Assembly (NCBI RefSeq): GCF_964340395.1
Contig: NC_135568.1
Location: 7,911,280 to 7,961,279, forward strand
Direction of reading: 5' to 3'
DNA: 50,000 bases
Origin: Glandiceps talaboti
Taxonomy: Eukaryota > Hemichordata > Enteropneusta > Spengelidae
Shown: piece after piece, positions 1-15,200 of the stretch
How the letters are laid out: every line of letters begins with the position of its first letter
Position numbering within the stretch: position 1 is the stretch's first letter
Notes under the pieces: model-generated
Told to the model about the DNA's origin: nothing
What the model saw: the letters and a program-made list of their open reading frames with translations, nothing else
Databases searched by the model: none
Made by a program: the position numbers and the translations under genes

Positions 1-559
1 TCTACAACATGTTGTCTTGATTGCACTGTGTATGGATACATTCTGAAATATAGAGATTTCAAAAAAATATGTTTAATCTTATGGGAGCAAATGTTCATGG
101 ACTCTGGGTTTGTACTTAATAATGAAAATTTCTACTCACAGAGTCAAAAAAAATTCTGATACAAGTGTTCTGCCAACTGATATAGTAATAGCCAAAGATG
201 CCAGCATATAGTTAGAAACACCTATTGGTTCCAGCAGATAGAGTGTAACTACTTGGTGTTCTAGCTAATGGATAATGAGTGTAAATATCACAGCTGGTGT
301 TTTTCTGTGGGATATGTTTAGAACAATGTGCTGCCTTATGTCAAACATAACATTTCTGATAAGTGTGTCTTCCATTTGGGATTGCGGTCAAGACAAGACC
401 TCTGAGCAGACACACTGCAGTTTTCTGTTGGATACATTTAGAACAATTGTCTTATATCAAACACAACATTTCCGATAGTCTTCCATTCAGGATTGTGGTC
501 TAGACAAGACCTTAGCAGACACAATCAACTGTCAAATTGAATATAAAACATTAACTTAC
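1..559. other. noncoding (VPS8 intron) with a 120-bp tandem duplication
   Basis: No VPS8 exon is recognised here. Two diverged tandem copies of about 120 bp occupy about 296-535: the stretch starting TTTTCTGTGGGATATG near 300 recurs as TTTTCTGTTGGATACA near 420. Confidence 0.6.
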
Positions 560-714
560 CCTTCTGGTGAATCAAATTCTGGTTCTTCAAATGCAAGAGC
601 TAAAACATTAAGGAATTCTCTGGTATCAAACTGTAGTAGTGTTTTCAAGTGTGGGTAGGCAGTCTCGTCTTCCTTACGGTTCTTGGTATGTAATGTAGTA
701 ATACACTTAAAAAC
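560..714 (-). CDS. VPS8: VPS8 exon 24 (last exon in window)
   Basis: Residues 735-786, with [18 protein letters not shown], the conserved [17 protein letters not shown] position. Acceptor TGCAG, donor GTAAG, phase 2 out. The next exon must lie left of position 1 or be unrecognised in 1-559. Confidence 0.94.
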
Positions 715-3700
715 CTGCAATGGAAATCAAAATGATTATATTACATAATATACTGATTTTAGTTTATCCCCTTCAGTCTGTAGCAATTTCATATTTCACA
801 TGATAATTAAATTCCCCTCAGTTATACAGGGAAAAATGATGGTTTCTTGTTTTTCACCTCGATGTACAATAATATGTACTATGCAAGTCTAAAGTGTGCC
901 CTCTAATGATAGCCAAATTTTGTTGTCAGTCAAAATGATAAAAACTGGCATTTCTTGTGAGCTGCCACACAGTAGATGATAGGAGATCACCAAATCACAG
1001 AAATTGAGTCAATGGCACATAAAATTGGCTTAGAAGGGAAACTGGTCAGTAAGAGATAGGGGTGTACCAAATGTACCTTTGTTGCTAGAAATTATGTGTG
1101 TCATTGGCACATCGAATTGGCTTACAGGGCACACTGGTGAGTCTTTGTCAATGTGTAAAGATATTGGAGTAGGTGTAATGTTGAAGACTTACAGACTCTT
1201 TGACTGTATGAACAGACTCTTCATCTATATCTCCAAATGGATAAGCTCTACCTGCCAAACAGCAACTACAGATACACAGAGAAAAACAAATTCTCAAATT
1301 AAGAATTGTTTCCAAAGTTTAGAAAATGCATCTCATTCACCAGAAAATGAGGGTGGTGTATGTAAGACATGATACATTCGACAAAAGAACTAGAGATGTA
1401 GAAAAAATGTGGCACACGTTCAACATATAAGGAATGTACATTATTATAGCAGACACTCAGTTGATATAATGCATTTGACAAAAAAAGCTACAAGACATGT
1501 AAAATTTGTACATTCTCCAGGTTTGGTTTTACCAGTGACGACTGTGTGTTCATTGATAAATAAATAGTTCCTCATAGAAAAGTTAAAACCTTGTACTGAA
1601 GCACTAAATTACTTTTGTCATGATTGCAGGGTTCTCCCCAGCTTAAGACCAGTGCCAGTCAGTTATTAACTTTTATGAACACTCAGTGTTTACTCAATTT
1701 GTTGATATTGATATTATAAAAGATGTAATTTGCAGACCACAAGCATGTATGTTGTACATGTATACATATACATATACATAATGGGATGGGTTGGAAGTTC
1801 ATTATCAGGACATAATTGATAGTAATACTCAGTTTCAACCAGTACTAACCAGTGCCAACCACTGCTGTCTAGTACTAAACAGCATCAACCAGTACCAATT
1901 AGTGCTGACCAGTGTTGACCAGTGCAGCACTGACTAATGCTGACTACTTACAACAGGTATCAACCAATGCTAACCAATGGCAACCACTGCTGACCAGTCC
2001 AGTGCTGACCTATTCCAAATACTACTAGTGCTGAACAGTACCAACCAGTACTGACCAGTACCAACCAGTACTGACTAGTACCAATCAGGAGAACTCAAGG
2101 GAAATATTGAGAAAGGTGTTTTCTTACCTAATGTACACCAGTAACTTATTTCCAAGTTTTATCTGTTCATCTGTCAACTGTCTGGAAGACTTGATGGCCG
2201 ACTGTAAAACAGTCAATAATTCCTCCAATGGGGTTACATAGTCACTCATTCCTTTGTTGTAGATATATAATATGGCATCGTATAAACCATGGGCCCAGCA
2301 TAAACTTACAACCTGTTAACAGAAATACATAGTATGGAATCATATAAAACATGGACCCAGCATAATCTTATACATACAGAAATGTATAGAGTGTAATGCA
2401 CAAGAATGGGCCTAGCTGAATCCTATGGCACTACTGATAAGATAGTACTAATAGGGAACTTGCAAACTGGGCATGCTCAGATGCAAAGGACTATGGGATT
2501 ATCTATGGTTATTGTAATACCTAATCTGGAGCTACCGATAAAATTAACCTTCCACAATGGTCAGGGTAACTATGAATTGATTATTTGTGGTTACAATCAA
2601 TATATCAACATTGTTTACAATACTAATTGATTAGTATTTATTATCACATTTCCCATGATTCAACATTCAACATGGCGGGTTTGCAAGTTCCCTGTTCAAC
2701 AAGTTCAACCTGGTAATGAATCATAGGCCTTTAAGTTGTATATTTATACATCAAATTATCACTCCGTCAATCAAGGCTTGGTTTAAGATAGACACAAACT
2801 AAAACTATTGTAGCAACATGTATTGAAACAACAATGATAAGCTATTGAATGGACGTTGGTTTAATTATGCTCTCAGTACAAAATAGTTTCTTAAACCTGC
2901 AGGGTATTGTTTTGGGACTTCCAATGTTCATACTATCTTGATCACAGGGTGATTAGATTCACACATCAGAGACACCACTATCATCCACTTGTGTATAAAT
3001 CTACCCCATCAAACAACAATAGTTTTAGTTTGTGTCTATCTTAGTAAAGCAAAGCCTGGATTACCAGTCATACCTGGTGAATGTCCAAACTGGCTACATC
3101 CATATGTACAATACAAGCCTCCACATTTTGCAGCATTCCTTTCAATTCATAGTGTTCTACGAATGCTTTCATGACGATTGGTGTGATAGAGACTAGTTTA
3201 TCATTCAATATATACGGCTCCAAACATTCCAGGAAGACTCCCTTAGCAATAGTATCCTCACTAAACTTCTCATAGAGAGTACTAAATAAAATATCCCTGC
3301 AAAAATAACGAAGTTTTTAGCAAAGGTCCAGTTTCAATTAGGATAAATATTTTGATGTTAAAAAAAAGGTTGTCTAGCACAGCTGTAGAAACGGAAGATT
3401 CCAAAGAAAAGAGTAATTCTAAGTATGTAATCCTAACCAGTGTGCCCCCAAAGCCAATTTGCTGTGCCACTGACGCACACAATTTCAAGTGATGCACCAA
3501 AATTTGGTGTTCCCTTATCTTTTAATATGTGGTGACCTACTAGAAATGGCAGCGTTTCTCATTTTGACTCACAACAACAAAACTTGGCTATCATTAGAGG
3601 ACATACTGCTGATAACATAGCATTAATGCAGGAGCCTAGGATTGAAATCCTGGCATTTAAGGATCGTAATTAAGCAGGTAAAAAGCTGCTAATTGAATCA

Positions 3701-5214
3701 AAGTTGTGGTACAAAAACAGACATCAAAACTTCTGGAAAATCATCACCCTTCCCTTCCTCCTGTATGTGGATTTCCCACTATAAACATCAGTAATTCTTA
3801 TTATGTATAATCATACATTTGATTCACAGCTGTCTTTCTGATAATGAACATGTCAAATTTACTCACAATCAAAACATAGTGACTTCATGTCAAACTGATA
3901 ATATATGCAAATTACTCACAATCAAACATAGTGACTTCATGTCAAACTGATAATATATGCAAATTTACTCACAATCAAACAGTGTAACTTCATGTCAAAC
4001 TGATAATATATGCAAATTTACTCACAATCAAACAGTGTGACTTCATGTCAAACTGATAATATATGCAAATTTAAGAAAATCTTAAGGTCATTACCATTAC
4101 AACAACTTACGTTTTCTGAAGGGTGAGGCAGTATTCCACACACAGAGGCACCACTTCCTGAATTTATACACACAAAAAAGACAAATACAAAGATTATACA
4201 AACACTTGGCTAAACCAGGTTAATACTGATTACTGGTGATTATTTAGTTCAAAACAATTACGTGTACAGTCAAGTTCTTTCTGTAATTTTAATTTAAATA
4301 TTGTAAATGTCCCTTACTTGACATTGCGTTAGAAGAGCCTTTGGCTCAACAATTCATCAAGTTTAAATAAAGTCAAACAACAACAACATAATATTTATTA
4401 TTAGAGTGAGCGCCCTCTATCAGACACTGTGTGCTACCTAACTTTCCCAGCTATAATACAAGTACCAGTAGTGACATGTGATTTGCAATTTCTCTTTTCA
4501 GCAACAGTGTTGTGTACACTAAATGATATAATTGGATATTCTGTCACATTATAAATATTATGCGAAGACAATAATCAGTATTTATTATGTTGAAGAGTTT
4601 TCACTATAGCTGAGAAACACTCTGTTAACATATACACTGCATACATGTAGCATTAATCCCTCCTACAGGCAAAAAATGCATCAGTGTAACATTTCTGCAT
4701 AATTGTGGGATGTATAACCATGGGGAAATCTGTGTCAGTTGGTGATGAGCTGGTGATGAAATAATGGAAGTGTTCACCAACATTTGGTTTTGATTACATA
4801 CCTGGAAATGATGCTCCAAAACTTCAATAGTTCCCCTTTCTGGACATTGTTGGGTTAGAGATAGATCAACGTATGTGAAGAGTAAGTCTAGAATCTGAAA
4901 TCAAAATACAGATATGGTTGGCATTTCTTAAAGTGGGTTGAGAACTCATTGACTGGTTGGTAATCCATTGTAATGTTTCTATGACGAAAGAATCAATGGA
5001 TAAAGACCTAAAAATGACTGTTCCCCATGTACTTTGAAAATTTGACATAAAATTGAATTCATTATTATAAGCAGATCTAAATAATGCAAATTAATTAAAA
5101 CCTTATTAAATATTTACAAGTGGTAAACCTTGTATGGCCTTGAATTTGATTGGCCATTGTATGTAGTCTGATAAATTAATAGTAAATATGTGTCTGCCTG
5201 TCTGTCTGTGTGTG

Positions 5215-5273
<59 letters not shown>

Positions 5274-5491
5274 ACATGCATCTATGTTTACATATGTCTC
5301 TGTGTATGTGTGCTGAGACTGTGAATGCATGCAATTGTATGTTTTTACACATACATGTTTTAAGTGCATTGAATGTAACTATGTGTGTGGGTGAATGCCT
5401 AGTATAGATTATGGTGTGTGCGTGTATCTGTCTGTCTGTCTGTCTGTCTCTGTGTGTGTGTGTGTGTGTGTCTGTGTATGTGTGTGTGTAC

Positions 5492-5532
<41 letters not shown>

Positions 5533-6028
5533 TGTATGTCTGTGTGTCTGTGTATGTGTGTTTGTGTGTACATGTATGTGTATTTGTGTGTGTGTGTGTG
5601 CGTGTGTGTGTTCATGCATACATGTATGAATGAGCAGCATGTGGCTATGTTTTCAATCTTTAACAATCTTTATTCTATAAAATACATGTACACTTACCTT
5701 ATCAGCGACAGCTTTTCTCCTTTTGTATTGGCCACCAATCAACCCTACAATAAAACAAGTTATTTTATACTGACAAGTAACTTTCTATTGCTATTAAAAA
5801 TAATAAAATTTCAATCACTGCTTGAAATCAGTTAGCATACACAGACCCTGAAACAAAATAAAGTCATAATTATTTATTCAACACAAGCAAGGCCACTTTA
5901 TTTTAATAGCGAATTGTCATCAAGAGCTAAATTATGCAAGGTCAAGAGTCATTCTCATCTCATGCAGAATTTAGTACCATAATGTCTGAGTCAAATATCT
6001 TTACATCTGTGATTTTCAATTTTTTTTA

Positions 6029-6061
<33 letters not shown>

Positions 6062-9000
6062 GTCAGTCAATCAATCAAACCAAGCTGCAAAGTACTACTT
6101 GTAACATGTCCTGTGCTAAAAAATGAAATGTTCAACATTTCGAAAACGACTCTATCTCAAATCTCCGGGCTTTTTTCATTCTTTATTTGAATATTACAAT
6201 GTTTTTTATTTTAACACAAGTGTGTTCTTTTACATGAAATAATAACCTGAGAGAGTGGTTGCAAGACAGTTGGTTTAACACACAAAGTGCTTGGAAAACT
6301 ACTAGTAGCTGGGAAAATATTTACAAAACAAAAAAAAGGAAGAAAAAGCATCAAAACATGAGACTTTAAAAAAAACATCTCCCAAAAGACTTGTGCCAGT
6401 CTAGGAAGCTGTGTGAAAATTAGATTAAGTCACAACCTTGGGCTAATCCTGTCTTCAACAAAATAGGAAAAAACACAGGTTAATTAACAGCAGCAGAGAG
6501 ATGCTGGTATTTTCTAGTAGAAAATATCAAAACCATCAAGCAAACACAAACTTCAAACATTGCCATAACAATTGCCATTCATGAACAAACTTGTACAATA
6601 TCAACTTATCCCTTAAGTTTGTGAAATTTTGTAGGCATATACATAAGAAGGGTCAAGAAACAAAATGAGTATCCCTGTACAGGAAAACATGTGAAAACCA
6701 ATGAATGTGTCTTATAGTATCTGGAACAGGCACTATAAAAATCAATCTTTTCTACACAAAAAAGACAAATTTTATGTTAATAACTATTACGGTATTTGCT
6801 TCGCAAGGGAATATCACATATTAATGGGGATGTGCCTGGATAATATCTTGATGTATCACTCAGAACACACCAAATCAATCCCTCCTAACACATGGAATCC
6901 ATCCCTTTGAACACATTAACTGCATCCCTTTGAACATGCATCCATGGAAAAGATCAAATCTGTCCCCTAGGACATACCAATGCATCTCCCACAATACACT
7001 GAATACATCCCTCAGAACACACTAAATGCACCCTTCAGAACACATTGAATGCATCCCTTGGAACACACTAAATGCATCCTCAGAACACATCAAATCTGTC
7101 CCTTAGGACACACCGAATGCATCTCTCAGAACATGCATCTATCCCTTGGAACAGCCAACTAACACATAGACAATACAAATTTATCCAGGCACATTCCCTA
7201 TACAGTACAACACGGCACAGCACACCATGCAGTTATTAAACATAAAATACTTGGTCATTTAAAGATGGGATGAAGGATATGAGAAGGAGAAGAAGGTAAC
7301 ATACTAGGTTGTTTTAACTGTTGCTGATAAATGGAAAGTAGATAGGTTGGGTAAAGATGGAAGAAAGTGTACTCACGACCATAACTATCTACTGAAAAGA
7401 CAATGAAAACATATCAAATATCAGCATGAAGACATTAACTGTACTTTAGACCAGAGAGAAAACATTAACCTTACATGTATACAAAGTGCACAAAGAGAGA
7501 AATTCTCCTATGTGGGAAAGATGAAATATCCTATGGGAGTCCTACAAGATTTTATGGTTCTTAGCTCATTGCTTATAGGAATCTTATAGGACAGTCCAAC
7601 AGGATAGGATATCGGTAATATGTACTATACAGTGGTCTTTATAGGAATCTTACAGGACAGTCCAACAGGATAGAATATCGGTAATATGTACTATACAGTG
7701 GTCTTTATAGGAATCTTACAGGACAGTCCAACAGGATAGAATATCGGTAATATGTACTATACAGTGGTCTTTATAGGAATCTTACAGGACAGTCTTACAG
7801 GATAGAATATCGGTAATATGTACTATACAGTGGTCTTTATAGGAATCTTACAGGACAGTCTTACAGGATAGAATATCGGTAATATGTACTATACAGTGGT
7901 CTTTATAGGAATCTTACAGGACAGTCCTACAGGATAGGATATAGGTAATATGTACTATACAGTGGTCTTTATAGGAATCTTACAGGACAGTCCAACAGGA
8001 TAGGATATCGGTAATATGTACTATACAGTGGTCTTTATAGGAATCTTACAGGACAGTCCTACAGGATAGAATATCGGTAATATGTACTATACAGTGGTCT
8101 TTATAGGAATCTTACAGGACAGTCCTGCAGGATATGATATCGGTTATATGTACTATACGGTGGTCTTTATAGGAATCTTATAGGACAGTCCTACAGGATA
8201 GAATATCGGTAATATGTACTATACAGTGGTCTTTATAGGAATCTTACAGGACAGTCCAACAGGATAGAATATCGGTAATATGTACTATACGGTGGTCTTT
8301 ATAGGAATCTTACAGGACAGTCCTGCAGGATATGATATTGGTAATATGTACTATACAGTGGTCTTTATAGGAATCTTACAGGACAGTCCGGCAGGATATG
8401 ATATCGGTAATATGTACTATACGGTGGTCTTTATAGGAATCTTATAAGACAGTCCAACAGGATATGATATCGGTAATATGTACTATACAGTGGTCTTTAT
8501 AGGAATCTTACAGGACAGTCCTGCAGGATATGATATCGGTAATATGTACTATACAGTGGTCTTTATAGGAATCTTATAGGACAGTCCTACAGGATAGGAT
8601 ATCGGTAATATGTACTATACGGTGGTCTTTATAGGAATCTTACAGGACAGTCCGGCAGGATATGATATTGGTAATATGTACTATACAGTGGTCTTTATAG
8701 GAATCTTACAGGACAGTCCTACAGGATAGGATATCGGTAATATGTACTATACGGTGGTCTTTATAGGAATCTTACAGGACAGTCCAACAGGATATGATAT
8801 TGGTAATATGTACTATACAGTGGTCTTTATAGGAATCTTATAGGACAGTCCTACAGGATAGGATATCGGTAATATGTACTATACGGTGGTCTTTATAGGA
8901 ATCTTATAGGACAGTCCTGCAGGATATGATATTGGTAATATGTACTATACAGTGGTCTTTATAGGAATCTTACAGGACAGTCCGGCAGGATATGATATCG

Positions 9001-12000
9001 GTAATATGTACTATACGGTGGTCTTTATAGGAATCTTATAAGACAGTCCAACAGGATATGATATCGGTAATATGTACTATACAGTGGTCTTTATAGGAAT
9101 CTTACAGGACAGTCCTACAGGATAGAATATCGGTAATATGTACTATACAGTGGTCTTTATAGGAATCTTACAAGACAGTCCTACAGGATAGAATATCGGT
9201 AATATGTACTATACAGTGGTCTTTATAGGAATCTTACAGGACAGTCCTACAGGATATGATATCGGTAATATGTACTATACAGTGGTCTTTATAGGAATCT
9301 TACAGGACAGTCCTACAGGATAGAATATCGGTAATATGTACTATACAGTGGTCTTTATAGGAATCTTACAGGACAGTCCTGCAGGATATGATATCGGTTA
9401 TATGTACTATACGGTGGTCTTTATAGGAATCTTACAGGACAGTCCTACAGGATAGAATATCGGTAATATGTACTATACAGTGGTCTTTATAGGAATCTTA
9501 CAGGACAGTCCTACAGGATAGAATATCGGTAATATGTACTATACAGTGGTCTTTATAGGAATCTTACAGGACAGTCCAACAGGATAGGATATCGGTAATA
9601 TGTACTATACAGTGGTCTTTATAGGAATCTTACAGGACAGTCCAACAGGATAGAATATCGGTAATGTGTACTATACAGTGGTCTTTATAGGAATCTTATA
9701 GGACAGTCCTACAGGATAGAATATCGGTAATATGTACTATACAGTGGTCTTTATAGGAATCTTACAGGACAGTCCAACAGGATAGAATATCGGTAATATG
9801 TACTATACAGTGGTCTTTATAGGAATCTTATAGGACAGTCCTACAGGATAGAATATCGGTTATATGTACTATACAGTGGTCTTTATAGGAATCTTATAGG
9901 ACAGTCCTACAGGATAGAATATCGGTAATATGTACTATACAGTGGTCTTTATAGGAATCTTACAGGACAGTCCTACAGGATAGGATATCGGTTATATGTA
10001 CTATACAGTGGTCTTTATAGGAATCTTACAGGACAGTCCTACAGGATATGATATCGGTAATATGTACTATACAGTGGTCTTTATAGGAATCTTATAGGAC
10101 AGTCCTACAGGATAGAATATCGGTAATATGTACTATACAGTGGTCTTTATAGGAATCTTACAGGACAGTCCTACAGGATATGATATCGGTAATATGTACT
10201 ATACAGTGGTCTTTATAGGAATCTTACAGGACAGTCCTACAGGATAGAATATCGGTAATATGTACTATACAGTGGTCTTTATAGGAATCTTACAGGACAG
10301 TCCTACAGGATATGATATCGGTTATATGTACTATACGGTGGTCTTTATAGGAATCTTACAGGACAGTCCTACAGGATAGGATATCGGTAATATGTACTAT
10401 ACAGTGGTCTTTATAGGAATCTTACAGGACAGTCCTGCAGGATATGATATCGGTAATATGTACTATACAGTGGTCTTTATAGGAATCTTATAGGACAGTC
10501 CTACAGGATAGGATATCGGTAATATGTACTATACAGTGGTCTTTATAGGAATCTTACAGGACAGTCCGGCAGGATATGATATCGGTAATATGTACTATAC
10601 GGTGGTCTTTATAGGAATCTTATAAGACAGTCCAACAGGATATGATATCGGTAATATGTACTATACAGTGGTCTTTATAGGAATCTTACAGGACAGTCCT
10701 ACAGGATAATATGATATCGGTAATATGTACTATACAGTGGTCTTTATAGGAATCTTACAGGACAGTCCTGCAGGATATGATATCGGTAATATGTACTATA
10801 CAGTGGTCTTTATAGGAATCTTACAGGACAGTCCTGCAGGATATGATATCGGTAATATGTACTCTACAGTGGTCTTTATAGGAATCTTACAGGACAGTCC
10901 TGCAGGATAGAATATCGGTAATATGTACTATACAGTGGTCTTTATAGGAATCTTATAGGACAGTCCTACAGGATATGATATCGGTAATATGTACTATACA
11001 GTGGTCTTTATAGGAATCTTACAGGACAGTCCTACAGGATATGATATCGGTAATATGTACTATACAGTGGTCTTTATAGGAATCTTACAGGACAGTCCTA
11101 CAGGATATGATATCGGTAATATGTACTATACAGTGGTCTTTATAGGAATCTTACAGGACAGTCCTACAGGATAGAATATCGGTAATATGTACTATACAGT
11201 GGTCTTTATAGGAATCTTACAGGACAGTCCTACAGGATAGAATATCGGTAATATGTACTATACAGTGGTCTTTATAGGAATCTTACAGGACAGTCCAACA
11301 GGATATGATATCGGTAATATGTACTATACAGTGGTCTTTATAGGAATCTTATAGGACAGTCCAACAGGATAGGATAGTACTTACTATGGTGGTTTTACAG
11401 GAATATTAAAGGATAGTCCTACACGATACGATAGAATCCTATAAGACAGGCCTATAGAATAATGTTATAACACATAAATTCCATCCCAAACTTAAAAGAA
11501 ATCTGCTGTAATAAGACTGGTCCTGTATAGACACAAGAAACATGAACTTGTACATCATCTTTAACAGTACTATCCACTTCAAAAATGTCTCAAAGCTATG
11601 ACTGCCAGTAAATCAAGACGAAAATAAACACCTACCTACAACAGCCTTTGCCCTACCAGTGTAGAAAGACAGTGCTAATGTCAGTGCATCTTTGAATTTA
11701 CTCTGTTTCACCAACAGGTCTATCCTCTTTGAACATGAAAATGAAAAAAAAAAGAGCTGAAATATGTCAGACATGCTGTAAAAATATAAATCAAATCATC
11801 AAGTAAGATTTTTAATAACTCAGAGTCTCTGAAATCATCAATCCACCCACACACCCACCCACCCAACCATCCACCCATCCACCCACCCACCCATATACCC
11901 ATATATATAAATATATAATCCAAGTGAAAAGTGAAGATAAGAACTGACATGTTGTTTATAGTAGATCTAACTGGAAATATGTCAAATATATATAATGATG

Positions 12001-12188
12001 TACCTCTTTCCAAGTTCTCATTGTCATCACATGGACTGACTGTAATAGAAACCATACAAAACATGTCAATCAAGGAAAAGTTTTGAAATTAAAAATTAAA
12101 AACATCCAAAACTGTGTGTGTGTTTTGTTGGGATATGTGTGCATATTATGTATGTGTGTATGTGTGTTATGTGTATGCGTGTGTGTAT

Positions 12189-12285
<97 letters not shown>

Positions 12286-15200
12286 AATTGAATTTAATGT
12301 TCACTTACCTTTGTTCCAACAAATAAAAGTTGTCCTGTGTAGCTTACAATAGATTGATAGCAGGCATGTTCTCCAGCCAATGCCTACAAATTAAAGAGAA
12401 TACTGAATGGTTAGAACACACCGTATGCTTTATGAAACAAATTGGTCTTCAGTTTCACTTACAAACAATCTAAGCTAGAGGTCTGATGAATGTCAAGTGA
12501 GTTCCAAAGTTTTGGAGTAATAATACGTCATGTTAGAATGCATTGACCTCCTTAGATGAACTTTTTGTAATTTGTTGTTGGAAGTAAATTCTTGTTTGTA
12601 GAACATACAGACAGTGTGTGTCAGGGTGTAAATGGCTGAAAAGATTACAAACGTACACTGGTGTCAAGTGATGAAGACATTTGAATGTTGAATGGTCCTC
12701 CATTGGTTGAATCATAGTTAGTGGTTGTGGAACTTGCAAACCTGTGTTACTCGTTGTAATATGAATGCTATAAATGAGTGTAGCACAGAGAAAGTGTTTT
12801 ACTTCAGGTTACTCATTGTAATATGAATACTATAAATAAGTGTAGCACAGAGAAAGTGCTTTACTTCAGTGTTACTCATCGTAATATGAATGCTATAAAT
12901 GAGTGTAGCACAAAGAGAAAGTGCTTTACTTCAGTGTTACTCATTGTAATATGAATGCTATAAACAAGTGTACCACATAGAGAAAGTGTTTTACCTCAGG
13001 TTACTCATTGTACAGTAATATGAATGCTATAAATGAGTGTAGCATATAGAGAAAGAGATCTACCCTTTAGCCAAAGAGAACTAACAGTACCATAAGTACA
13101 TGTATAGTAAAGTTACATACCAATGCTTTGCTGACATTCCCACCAGTAGCCAATGATTTAAAATAACTAGTACCATAGACCAACTCTACATCCACAAGGT
13201 CAATAACCTCCAGCTCCTCTTCTGTTCTTACATCAATCACATGTAACCTTTCTGTGGTATCCACGGTAACAAGAGTTCTTGAATTGAACCACTGCATAAA
13301 CAATGATGCAATTTTTTATTAGTGTATAATAACATTTGATTCATTTATAGGGGACAAAGATCATTCATTTCTGAATGGCTAAAGTCCAAGATTTGAACCA
13401 CTACTGTGACCCAGTCGACCTAGTTGCATAAATGGGGACCTGGTAGGATAGAGATTGCTATGTGGAGGATTTAATCCTATGCCCCAATAAGGGCAGCATG
13501 AATTATACATTTCCAAGGGAGCTGAGGATGTATACTATAAAAGGCTGATGTGCCAATTACATTGCACTAAGGGTACTAATTATGCAAATTAAGCACATCG
13601 TCGCAAACCACAGCCTTTTTTACGGCACCATCTAAAACACACCGTCAATCTTGTTATTTCGCAGTGTCGCAGAAGAAATAACAGCTCAGGTTTGCGAGAA
13701 TGTTCACACACAGAGTAAAAAACACTACCATATATAAAAATACTTACATATAATAATGAATATGCACAAGGCTTCCCTGCATGAGTACACATCCCCCTAG
13801 ATGTTACTCTTTCTTTGACTAAACAATATGTATTAATTTTCTAAATTTAAATTATAGAAATCATTCAATAATAATAATGTTGGGTTCTTATATAGCGCTT
13901 TCCCACTCCGTGCTCAAAGCGCTTTACAATTAATACCCCTGGCTTGGATCAGAACGGCACAACGGCCCTTTAGTCTTCCTCAACTCCCCGGGGAGCATAC
14001 AATCCAATGACACCACTTTTAAATTTAAACTATGAACATTGCAAATTTCAGTCAAGTAAGTGTACATACCAAAGTACAAACATAGAGGGCACTGCTTTCA
14101 CTAGCCACTTTAAAAACAATGTCTACTATGGAGATTACTTAGCAGAGAAAGGTGAAGTCAATGCCAATGTACTTACTGCTATGTTCAGAAGCATGTATGG
14201 TAATTCGATTTTCTGTAGAGGAGCAAATTTGATATTGGCAACATCCTGACACATAACCTGGAAGAAATCAAAGTACAAATGTACAGTGTAACTAAACAGG
14301 ACATTGGTCTGTAGGCATGGCAATAAACTTGATATTGGCAACATCCTGATACATAACCTACAAGAGATCAAAGTAAAAATGTAGTGTAACTAAACAGGAC
14401 ATGGGTCTGTAGGCATGACAATAAACTTGATATTGGCAACATTTTGACACATAATCTAGAAGAGACAAAAGTAAAGTGTAACTAAACAGGACATGAGTTT
14501 GTAAGATTGACACTAAACTTGATATTGACAACATCTGAGACATTACTTCCAAACCAGCAAGACTATAGACATTCAACTAGGCAGTACAATGTTTTTTACA
14601 TCTGCTTTTTACAACTGTCATTGCAGAAAGTTACTTGTCTGTGCAATTTGCCTTAATATTTATATATTTCACATCATCATAAAACCACTAGCCTCTTTGT
14701 GGCAGCACTTACATTTGTAACAGACACCCTTTGCAGTGGCTGTATTTCATTGCTTCAGCTAGAAAAATTTACCCTGACTTGTGAGAATTGTATACCAACG
14801 TCAAGAAAAACCATTGCGATAATTACATGTCTGGCTCTTTTTCCATGAGTTGTTAGCAATTTTCAGAGTTTTGAGGAATTTCCAGATGTATATACTAAGC
14901 GGAAGGAACACCTGGATCTTTCAGGCTAATGCGCTTACCTGATAGAAATGCATGATGTTTCCTCTAGCAAATGCCAGGACTGGATCAATAACTCTAGCAG
15001 AGTCTGAGACTTGAATGATGACAAACTGCCATGTCAATAACGGCAATGATGTAGGATCACCCTGAAAATTGAGAATTTCATGAAAATATTGATCAAATGT
15101 CTGTCTTTATACTGATTATAATATTTATGATTGATTTGAAAGCATGGATTTGAAATAAACTACGAGTCTAGTGACTTATAGTGACAAAGGCCCCTTAGGT

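Noticed and set aside
7570-11455. CRISPR-like array or coding repeat
   Set aside because: The units are contiguous 66-bp tandem repeats without unique spacers, in a eukaryotic intron; many units carry in-frame stops.
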